Assembly: GCA_965364735.1 (NCBI GenBank)
Contig: CBDTYW010000022.1
Coordinates: 1 to 22,349 of the forward strand
Direction: 5' to 3'
DNA from: CBDTYW01 sp965364735
GTDB taxonomy: Bacteria; Actinomycetota; Nitriliruptoria; Nitriliruptorales; Nitriliruptoraceae
DNA length: 22,349 nt
A program made the position numbers and the translations under genes. The notes below the pieces were generated by a model. The model saw nothing but the letters and a program-made list of their open reading frames with translations. It did not search any database and was not told the DNA's origin. Positions 16,130 through 22,349 of the stretch are shown in pieces. Numbering within the stretch: position 1 is the stretch's first letter; the number at the start of each line of letters is the position of its first letter.

Positions 16130-17854
16130 TCAGACCTTCGGGAGGTAGCCCTCGGAGCGCAGGTAGGAGAGGATCTCCTCGGCGCACGCGGCGGGGGTCG
16201 TGCCCGTGGTGTCGATCTTCAGCTCCGGGTTGACCGGCTCCTCGTACGGGTCGTCGATACCCGTGAAGCCCTTGATGATCCCGGCGCGAGCCTTGGCGTA
16301 CAGACCCTTGCGGTCACGCTTCTCGCACTCCTCGAGCGGGGTGGCGATGTGCACCTCGACGTACGCGCCGCCCTTGGACTCGGTCTCGGCGCGGTTCAGC
16401 ACGCGGACCGACTGGTACGGAGCGATCGGGGCGCAGATGGCGAGGCCACCGGCCTTCGCGATCTCGGAGGCGACGAAGCCGATGCGGGCGACGTTGGCGT
16501 CACGGTCCTCCTTGGAGAACCCGAGACCCTTCGAGAGGTTCGTGCGCACGACGTCACCGTCGAGCAGGGTGACCGTGCGGCCGCCCTCCTCAAGGAGACG
16601 CGCGAGGAGCACGTTCGCGACGGTCGACTTGCCGGAGCCCGAGAGGCCCGACATGAAGACGGTGACGCCCATGTCCTTGCGGGCCGGGTGGGTCTCACGC
16701 AGCTCGGCGACGACCTCGGGGTAGGTGAACCACTCCGGGATGTCATCGCCCGTGGCGAGCATGTCGCGCAGCTGGGTACCGGAGATGGACGCCTTCTCGA
16801 CGCCCTCGGCGATCTCGTCGATGGGCTGGTAGTTGTCGTCCTGCGGGACGAAGACCATCATGCGGAACGGCACCATCTGGACGCCGATCTCGTCCTGGTA
16901 CTCCTTCATCATGTCCTGAGCGTCGTACGGGCCGTAGAACGGCGTGCCGTCCGAGTGCGAGCCGGGGCCCGCGTGGTCGCGGCCGACGACGAAGTGCGAG
17001 CAGCCGTGGTTCTTGCGGATGATCGCGTGCCACACGGCCTCGCGAGGTCCACCCATGCGCATGGCGAGCGGGAGGAGCGCCAGGTCCGCCTCGCCCTCCT
17101 CGAAGCGCTTGATGATGTGCTTGTAGACGCGGACGCGCGTGAAGTGGTCCACGTCGCCCGGCTTGGTCATGCCGACGACCGGGTGGATGAGGAGCTTGGC
17201 GCCCGCCTCCTCGGCGGCGCGACCGGCGATCTCCACGTGGGCGCGGTGCATCGGGTTGCGGGTCTGGAAGGCGACGACCTTGTCCCAGCCCATCTGCTCG
17301 AACTCGGCACGAACCTCGGCCGGCGTCTTGCGGATGTCGGTGAAGTCGTACTGGTTCGGAAGCTGCGTGGCCTCGAGCGTGCCACCGACGTACACGGCGC
17401 CAGCGGTGTTCATCAGGAAGTCGACGGCCGGGTGCTCGGTCGAGGTGGTCCCGAAGACCTTCTCGGCCTCGAGGTCCTTGTTCGGCGTCCACACGTCGGT
17501 GACGGTCAGCGCCGCCAGCATCGTGCCCTCGATGTCGCGCAGCGCGATGACGGAGGTTCCCGCGGTGAGGCCTGAGGCGAACTCAGCGTCGACATCGAGC
17601 GTGATCGGCATCGGGAAGACGGTCCCATCGGCAAGACGCAGGTTCTCGACGACGTTGTCGTAGTCGGCCTCGGTCATGAAGCCCTTCAGCGGCGAGAAGC
17701 CACCGTTGGACAGCAGCTCGAGGTCGCAGATCTGGCGAGCCGTGAGCTCCCAGTCGATGAAGTCGACCGAGTTGGCCTTGAGCTCTGCAACGCGCTCGGC
17801 GCTGACGACCAGGTTGACGAGTTCGCCGCCGTGCGGCTCGATGAGGTTGGGCAC
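16130..17854 (-). CDS. sat/cysC: Bifunctional ATP sulfurylase / APS kinase
   Basis: Activates sulfate in two steps: ATP plus sulfate to adenylyl sulfate (APS), then phosphorylation to PAPS. The 574-residue protein has an N-terminal ATP sulfurylase (about 1-390) with the nucleotide motif QTRNPMHRAH (197-206) and VGRDHAG, fused to a C-terminal APS kinase with P-loop GLSGSGKS (403-410) and the DGDVVRTNLS motif. Both sites look intact. I chose GTG at 17854 because GGGAG lies 6 nt upstream and MPNLIEPHGG is the usual sulfurylase start; the frame is open another 134 codons to 18256 but that part is not protein-like. No other sulfate-assimilation genes are adjacent. Its 3' end is duplicated at 14304-14642. 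Confidence 0.93.
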   Translation of the reverse strand: MPNLIEPHGGELVNLVVSAERVAELKANSVDFIDWELTARQICDLELLSNGGFSPLKGFMTEADYDNVVENLRLADGTVFPMPITLDVDAEFASGLTAGTSVIALRDIEGTMLAALTVTDVWTPNKDLEAEKVFGTTSTEHPAVDFLMNTAGAVYVGGTLEATQLPNQYDFTDIRKTPAEVRAEFEQMGWDKVVAFQTRNPMHRAHVEIAGRAAEEAGAKLLIHPVVGMTKPGDVDHFTRVRVYKHIIKRFEEGEADLALLPLAMRMGGPREAVWHAIIRKNHGCSHFVVGRDHAGPGSHSDGTPFYGPYDAQDMMKEYQDEIGVQMVPFRMMVFVPQDDNYQPIDEIAEGVEKASISGTQLRDMLATGDDIPEWFTYPEVVAELRETHPARKDMGVTVFMSGLSGSGKSTVANVLLARLLEEGGRTVTLLDGDVVRTNLSKGLGFSKEDRDANVARIGFVASEIAKAGGLAICAPIAPYQSVRVLNRAETESKGGAYVEVHIATPLEECEKRDRKGLYAKARAGIIKGFTGIDDPYEEPVNPELKIDTTGTTPAACAEEILSYLRSEGYLPKV

Positions 17855-18311
17855 CGGATGCTCCCGATTGGGGGTTGATGGCAGGTTGCGGACAGCACGC
17901 CGGATGCGCGTGTCACCCCGCGCAGGGAGCTGTGCTCCGAGCCGCGGATGGCCGCCGAGGATGTGGGCGACCGATGCAGCAAGGTATCCGTGCCCCCCAC
18001 GAGGCCGCGACCCGACCCCCTCCACAACGGGCACGCACCGCGCGTTCAATCGACCCCTGAGCGTGATGAGCCGGCGAGGTGGTCGGTCTCCCGATCGGCC
18101 GTGTCGCCGACCTGCCTCCCCAGGCGCGACTTGGGCGGGTGCGACCTGGGACAGCACGACTGACCTGTCCCGTGACGAACGGCAAGAGCGCACGAAGTGG
18201 GCCATTCGCGTCATGACCAGTGGACAATGGCCGATCGGCCTGTTTGGTTGGTCCAATCACACCGGCCCATTCCGGTGATCTCTGACTGTTGCCCTGAGGG
18301 GGGAAGCACAC
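17855..18311. other. Intergenic region between sat-cysC and first beta-helix gene
   Basis: Divergent promoter region of 457 bp. I see no gene: the long minus-strand frame upstream of sat-cysC is arginine/proline-rich and lacks a ribosome site. I could not recognise a riboswitch for the sulfur gene. Toward the plus-strand gene it holds the TGGACA-N17-TTGGTT element with the palindrome GGCCGATCGGCC, and a small inverted repeat CACCGG-N6-CCGGTG at 18260-18277. Confidence 0.5.
18216..18249 (+). promoter_or_regulatory. Upstream element shared by the two beta-helix genes (copy 1)
   Basis: TGGACA (18221-18226), a 17-bp spacer holding the perfect 12-bp palindrome GGCCGATCGGCC (18229-18240), then TTGGTT (18244-18249). 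The first 23 bp match 18 of 23 positions of 20304-20326 in front of the paralogue. It lies 63 bp before the ATG. It is likely a promoter or operator common to both genes; the -10-like part does not resemble the housekeeping consensus. Confidence 0.5.
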
Positions 18312-20102
18312 ATGCATCGATCATCCACTGTCCGAATCGGCATGACGTTGGCACTTGCTGCCGGCGGACTCATGACGATCGCGGCCGCTCCGGCCGCCGA
18401 CCAGACATTCCGCGTCAACTCGCGCCTCGACAAGGTCGACGCGAACCCAGGTGACGGGATCTGCAAGGACTCCACCGGCAAGTGTACGCTGCGCGCCGCG
18501 ATCACCGAGGCCAACGAGCTCGGCGGCCACACGCTCGTGAAGTTCGCCTCGACCGCCAAGCACAAGCTGACCATCGAAGGTCGCGACGACGACAACAACT
18601 GGTCCGGCGACCTCGACATCAACGGCGCCCATGTCACCCTTCAGGGTCGCGGCGTCAACATCGACGCCATGCACATCGACCGCGCCTTCGACGTGCGCGA
18701 CGGCGGGCTGACGCTGCAGAACGTCACCGTCGTGAACGGAGACGCGGCCGACAGCTTCTTCTTCCCGGGACCGATCATCTGTGACCTGGACAACTCGACC
18801 GACCTGTGCGCCGTGCCGTTCGACCACGAGTTCTTCCAGGCCGACGGTGGCGCGGTTCGGGCCCACACGAGCGACGTGCTCATCCGCGACAGCCGCTTCT
18901 TCAACAACACGGCGTCCGGCGCCGGCGGCGCCGTGTCGGTCAGCGGCGAAGACGACTGGGGCGACTTCCTCAACGCCGAATGGGTCGAGGGTCAGCCCTG
19001 GCTGCCGTTCACCCCGTCGTTCCTCGACGTCTCGAACAGCGTCTTCGAGGGCAACACGGCCTACGAGTCCGGCGGCGGCATCGCCACGACGAACGCTGGT
19101 GCGCTCGTCACCGGCTCCACGATCAGCGACAACATGTCCTACGGGGTCGGCGGCGGGTTCTCCGCCATGGGCATGACGCCGGTCGAGCTGCGCGACGTCG
19201 ACGTCGAGCGCAACACCGCGACCTTCGCTGGCGGCGGCATCATGGGCTTCGCGCCGGTCATGCTCGCCGACGTCGAGGTTCGCGACAACGCGGTCACCTC
19301 GGACGAGGGCCGAGTCATCGTCGCGGACCACGACCTGGAGTTCGCCGCAGGCGGCGGCGTCGCGGTCTTCGGGATGCTCGAAGTCGTCCAGAGCACCATC
19401 CACGGCAACTCTGCCGGTGGCGGTGCAGGCGGCGGCGTCGGCGTCATCGAGCTGGGATGGGGCCGCTTCGGCCAGTCCACGATCACCGACAACCACGCCG
19501 GGATCGGTGGCGGGATCGCCCAGCTGGGCGGGCTCGACATCTACGACTCCGTCATCTCCAACAACGAGGCAACGGAGATCGGCGGCGGCATCTTCGCCAT
19601 CCCGTTCGGGGGCCTCGGCAACGGACCGGTGCCACTCGACCACGACGAGGACTACGCGTTCCCGATGATCAAGCAGACGACGATCTCGGGCAACTCGGCC
19701 ACTTCGGGGGGCGGCATCGCGGTGCTCTTCGGTGAGCTCGGCCTGTCCCACGTCAACATCCACGACAACGTCGCTGACTTCGAGGGCGGCGGCGTCTTCA
19801 ACGACGGCGGCTACATGTGGATGCAGAACTCGATCATCCAGAACAACAGCACCGCCGGATCGGGTGGCGGAATCATGAACTGGGGTTTCTTCAAGATCTC
19901 CGACTCCCTCATCAAGGGGAACACCGCCGCTGGCGGCGGCGGCGTCTACAACGACGGTGACCTGTTCCTGTCCGGCGGAGACGTGATCCAGAACACTGCC
20001 GCCAACGCGGGCGGCGGCGTCTTCAACGACGGCTTCCTCAGCGTCGACGGCACCACCATCAGCGGCAACTTCGCACCGTTCGGCGCGGACGTGCAGGACT
20101 GA
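18312..20102 (+). CDS. Secreted CSLREA-domain beta-helix protein (paralogue A)
   Basis: Exported protein of 596 residues. A signal peptide (MHRSSTVRIGMTLALAAGG...) ends near AAAPAADQ. A CSLREA-type N-terminal domain follows (TFRVNSRLDKVDANPGDGIC...KCTLRAAITEAN), and the rest is a right-handed parallel beta-helix built from about 14 rungs of the form xxxNxxxxGGGIxxxx, each with a GG(G/A)(I/V/F) turn, as in Pmp-like surface proteins. There is no LPXTG or C-terminal membrane helix, so it is probably released or wall-associated. The ATG at 18312 follows a GAGGGGGGAAG ribosome site. A 17-bp hairpin terminates it. The paralogue starts 365 bp downstream. Adhesion or polysaccharide binding/cleavage are typical roles of this fold; none is shown here. 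Confidence 0.88.
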   Translation: MHRSSTVRIGMTLALAAGGLMTIAAAPAADQTFRVNSRLDKVDANPGDGICKDSTGKCTLRAAITEANELGGHTLVKFASTAKHKLTIEGRDDDNNWSGDLDINGAHVTLQGRGVNIDAMHIDRAFDVRDGGLTLQNVTVVNGDAADSFFFPGPIICDLDNSTDLCAVPFDHEFFQADGGAVRAHTSDVLIRDSRFFNNTASGAGGAVSVSGEDDWGDFLNAEWVEGQPWLPFTPSFLDVSNSVFEGNTAYESGGGIATTNAGALVTGSTISDNMSYGVGGGFSAMGMTPVELRDVDVERNTATFAGGGIMGFAPVMLADVEVRDNAVTSDEGRVIVADHDLEFAAGGGVAVFGMLEVVQSTIHGNSAGGGAGGGVGVIELGWGRFGQSTITDNHAGIGGGIAQLGGLDIYDSVISNNEATEIGGGIFAIPFGGLGNGPVPLDHDEDYAFPMIKQTTISGNSATSGGGIAVLFGELGLSHVNIHDNVADFEGGGVFNDGGYMWMQNSIIQNNSTAGSGGGIMNWGFFKISDSLIKGNTAAGGGGVYNDGDLFLSGGDVIQNTAANAGGGVFNDGFLSVDGTTISGNFAPFGADVQD

Positions 20103-20120
20103 CGCACCACAGCAGCAACT

Positions 20121-20158
20121 CGGAACGGCCGCCACGCACTCGCGTGGCGGCCGTTCCG
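20121..20158 (+). terminator. Perfect 17-bp hairpin terminator
   Basis: CGGAACGGCCGCCACGC (20121-20137) pairs perfectly with 20142-20158 around a 4-nt ACTC loop, 18 bp after the stop of paralogue A. It separates the two beta-helix genes into independent transcripts. Confidence 0.85.
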
Positions 20159-20466
20159 CCGTGAGGCCGTCGCGGGGCAATGGTTGGCGCCATCGCGCTG
20201 GACAAGGACATCACTCAGCCATGTGCCGCCCAACGGTCCCACATCGTGGCTTCGCCGCGCGATGATGGCCGGTGGGCGCGCAACGCCTCAATAGCCCGAA
20301 GTGACTACTGGACAGCGGCCGTTCGGGCGAGTTGGGTGATTCATGCAGATTGTGACCGACCGGCTCGTGCTGGACGGTCACGTGCTCGTTCCCCGTCCGG
20401 GGCACGCGAGCGGGGGCGCGAACCGGCCCGTCCGCGTCCGGAAGTTTCAGAGGGGGAGCACAACCC
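20159..20466. other. Intergenic region before paralogue B
   Basis: No gene recognised in this 308-bp stretch. It contains the second copy of the shared upstream element at 20304-20337 and a GGGGGAG ribosome site just before the ATG at 20467. An unusually long leader (about 120 nt after the element) is possible. Confidence 0.5.
20304..20337 (+). promoter_or_regulatory. Upstream element shared by the two beta-helix genes (copy 2)
   Basis: TGGACA (20309-20314), 17 bp, then TTGGGT (20332-20337). This is the same hexamer, spacing and near-same second hexamer as copy 1 at 18221-18249, although the intervening palindrome is degenerate here (CGGCCGTTCGGGCG). It lies 129 bp before the paralogue B start. 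Confidence 0.5.
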
Positions 20467-22287
20467 ATGCATCGCAGTCGAACCGTACGTCTCGGCACGC
20501 TGGCAGCCATGGCTGCAGCGAGCTTCGCAACCATCGCCGCAGCACCGGCCGACCAGACCTTCCGGGTGAACTCCCGGCTCGACAAGGTCGACGCCAACGT
20601 CGGCGACGGCGTCTGCAAGGACGCCACCGGCAAGTGCACGCTCCGGGCCGCCATCCAGGAGGCCTCCGCGCTGGGCGGACACACCCACGTCAACTTCGCG
20701 TCCACGGCCAAGCACAAGCTGACGATCCCGGGAACGGGCGAGAACTCCGGGCTCACCGGTGACCTCGATCTCGACGGCGCCTCGGTGACGCTCAACGGGC
20801 GGGGCGTCAACATCGACGCGAACTTCCTCGACCGTGCCTTCGACGTCCGCGACAGCTTCCTCGAGCTCTCCAACGTCGTGCTGGTCAACGGTGACACCGA
20901 CAGCAACACGGGACCGGACGAGTTCGACGAAGGAGACGGTGGCGCCATCCGAGCCCGAGGCTTCAGCGGCATCTGGGTGCATGACAGCAAGATCCGCAAC
21001 AGCTCCTCAGCCGGCAACGGTGGTGCGATCTCCATCGGGTCGCCAGACCTCGCGGCACCGGAGGATGACAACCCGACTGGCCTCGCCTGCGGGGGCATCC
21101 AGCACCTCGACATCTCGAACTCGCTGCTCGAGGACAACACGGCCAACGGCTCCGGCGGCGCCATCGACGTCGTCGACGCCAACGCCGTGATCAGCAACTC
21201 ACAGATCAACGACAACGAGGCCGGGGGAGACGGCGGCGCGATGCGCACGTCCGATGGCTGTGTGTCGATGTTCGACATGCAGATGGATCGCAACACCGCG
21301 AGTGGCAGCGGTGGAGCGGTCTCGAGCATGTCGGACCTCTACATGACCAACGTGGAAGCCCGCAACAACGTGTCATCCTCCCACGGCGGTGCGATCTCGC
21401 ACGCCGGCCCGACCGAAGGAAGCCGCGACTTCGAGATGCGCCAGTCGCACCTCGTCGACAACTTGGCCTTCGGCGGCGGCGGCGGTCTCGCGCTGTGGCG
21501 TGCCAACGGCGCCGAGATCACCGGGAGCGAGTTCACCCAGAACCAAGCTTTCGGCGAAGGAGGCGGGCTCCGGATCACCTTCACCGACGACTACTCGGTC
21601 CACGACTCGTTGTTCGCGAACAACATGGCTGTCGGACCTGGCGGTGGCGCCCACGCCTACGAGTCAACCGGCATCTTCACGCAGCCGTCCTTCCAGAACA
21701 ACAGCACCGAACTCTACGGAGGGGGCTTCGAAGCCACCGCGGGATCGGTGACGATGTCCTTCGCGACCTTCACCGGCAACACCTCCGACGGAGGCGCGGC
21801 GGACCTCGGTGGCGGAGCCATCTGCGTCTGGTCCGGTGGGACCATGACCATGCACGACTCGGTCGTTCAGGACAACCACGCGATGAACACAGGCGGCTCC
21901 GGCGGCGGGTTCATGATCGACGGATCGACCCTCATCGTCAGCGAGACCTTGATCTCGGGCAACACGGCCGTCCGTGCCGGCGGAGGAGTCGAGCTGCTCA
22001 ACGGCAGCTACGCGTCCTTCGACGGCGTGGAGCTCCACAACAACGACGCTGGCGCCGAGCCGGGCAACGGCGGCGGGATGCACATCACCGGCGCCGGGGA
22101 GATCCTCTTCCGGAACGGTGAGGTCCAGCAGAACGTGGCCGCCAATGAGGGCGGCGGGTTCTGGAACTCCTCGACGTCGACGACAACGGTGCTCAACACC
22201 ACCTTCGGGGGCAACCTCGCCGGAACGGGCAACGACGCCTTCAACGACGGCGGGACCATGACCGTCAACGGGATGCCGATCCCCTGA
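20467..22287 (+). CDS. Secreted CSLREA-domain beta-helix protein (paralogue B)
   Basis: Exported 606-residue paralogue of the protein at 18312-20102. The signal peptide (MHRSRTVRLGTLAAMAAAS...) ends at AAAPA before DQTFRVNS. The CSLREA-type domain is nearly the same as in paralogue A (SRLDKVDAN, GDG, CKDxTGKCTLRAAI, FASTAKHKLTI), but its DNA differs at many third positions, so the duplication is not recent. About 15 beta-helix rungs follow, again with GGG/GGA turns (SGGAIDVV, GGGGLALW, YGGGFEAT, EGGGFWNS), and diverge strongly from A. The ATG at 20467 has GGGGGAG 8 nt upstream. There is no C-terminal anchor; it ends VNGMPIP. It probably forms a surface or extracellular pair with A. Confidence 0.88.
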   Translation: MHRSRTVRLGTLAAMAAASFATIAAAPADQTFRVNSRLDKVDANVGDGVCKDATGKCTLRAAIQEASALGGHTHVNFASTAKHKLTIPGTGENSGLTGDLDLDGASVTLNGRGVNIDANFLDRAFDVRDSFLELSNVVLVNGDTDSNTGPDEFDEGDGGAIRARGFSGIWVHDSKIRNSSSAGNGGAISIGSPDLAAPEDDNPTGLACGGIQHLDISNSLLEDNTANGSGGAIDVVDANAVISNSQINDNEAGGDGGAMRTSDGCVSMFDMQMDRNTASGSGGAVSSMSDLYMTNVEARNNVSSSHGGAISHAGPTEGSRDFEMRQSHLVDNLAFGGGGGLALWRANGAEITGSEFTQNQAFGEGGGLRITFTDDYSVHDSLFANNMAVGPGGGAHAYESTGIFTQPSFQNNSTELYGGGFEATAGSVTMSFATFTGNTSDGGAADLGGGAICVWSGGTMTMHDSVVQDNHAMNTGGSGGGFMIDGSTLIVSETLISGNTAVRAGGGVELLNGSYASFDGVELHNNDAGAEPGNGGGMHITGAGEILFRNGEVQQNVAANEGGGFWNSSTSTTTVLNTTFGGNLAGTGNDAFNDGGTMTVNGMPIP

Positions 22288-22297
22288 TCCACCGACC

Positions 22298-22331
22298 GCC
22301 CGGTCCTCCCACCACCGCCATGTGACCGGGC
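22298..22331 (+). terminator. Possible terminator after paralogue B
   Basis: GCCCGGTC (22298-22305) pairs perfectly with GACCGGGC (22324-22331) around an 18-nt loop, 10 bp past the stop. The large loop makes it a moderate candidate. Confidence 0.4.
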
Positions 22332-22349
22332 CACCGTGCCGCCCCGACC

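Noticed and set aside
17855..18060. Sulfur- or SAM-type riboswitch upstream of sat-cysC
   Set aside because: No conserved SAM or related aptamer core could be recognised in the leader.
17855..18256. N-terminal extension of sat-cysC by 134 residues
   Set aside because: The extension is not protein-like, and the GTG at 17854 has a good ribosome site and the usual family start.
18321..20180. 619-codon minus-strand frame opposite beta-helix paralogue A
   Set aside because: Antisense of glycine-turn repeats gives an open, Val/Asp/Ala-rich frame with no signal or motif.
18840..22160. Many GGCGGCGGC repeats looking like a satellite or CRISPR-like array
   Set aside because: They are in-frame codons for the glycine turns of beta-helix rungs, with irregular spacing and no conserved repeat-spacer structure.

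Overview
High-GC window (about 70% in most genes by eye, hand counts of 65-72% per line in core genes) from an actinomycete-type bacterium. The best pointers to Actinomycetota are the dnaK-grpE-dnaJ operon preceded by a HAIR-like (HspR) inverted repeat, the EtfD-type iron-sulfur membrane protein, the frequent GTG starts, and secreted CSLREA/beta-helix proteins. A deep lineage (Acidimicrobiia- or Nitriliruptoria-like) is a guess; no rRNA or tRNA gene is visible to settle it.

Layout. (1) 1-3751, minus strand: dnaK, grpE (GTGA overlap) and a zinc-finger-less dnaJ, driven by a clear promoter with a HAIR-like operator upstream. The dnaJ tail looks foreign and lies opposite a coding-like plus-strand stretch. 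(2) 3834-6592, minus strand: a 52-residue membrane peptide, a membrane sensor histidine kinase, and a DUF192 lipoprotein. (3) 6645-11733, plus strand: a two-ACT-domain regulator-like protein joined directly to peptide deformylase, an EtfD-like electron-transfer protein, a MOSC protein behind a perfect 20-bp hairpin, and an S66 (MccF-like) peptidase. (4) 11742-13625, minus strand: low-molecular-weight phosphotyrosine phosphatase, a DUF2330 membrane-anchored secreted protein, and a 43-residue membrane peptide. (5) 13626-16129: a patchwork. It holds an inverted fragment of a lipoprotein gene, a 339-bp copy of the 3' end of the sulfate-activation gene, a lipoprotein gene, and a frameshifted secreted zinc metalloprotease with lower GC and a G9 tract in its putative promoter. 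(6) 16130-17854, minus strand: fused ATP sulfurylase/APS kinase. (7) 18312-22287, plus strand: two paralogous secreted CSLREA plus beta-helix proteins sharing an upstream motif.

How it fits together. Regions 1-4 are mostly housekeeping: protein folding, N-terminal deformylation, fatty-acid electron transfer, cell-wall peptide hydrolysis. The region most likely to reward attention is 13.4-16.1 kb. The 98%-identical direct copies of the sat-cysC 3' end (14304-14642 and 16130-16468, period 1826 bp) bracket a compositionally distinct metalloprotease/lipoprotein cassette, as if it had integrated at the 3' end of the gene and regenerated it. An older, inverted lipoprotein-gene fragment beside it suggests repeated use of the same spot. 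The second point of interest is the beta-helix pair with its shared TGGACA-N17-TTGG(G/T)T upstream element. No CRISPR array, phage, transposase or complete defence system was seen.
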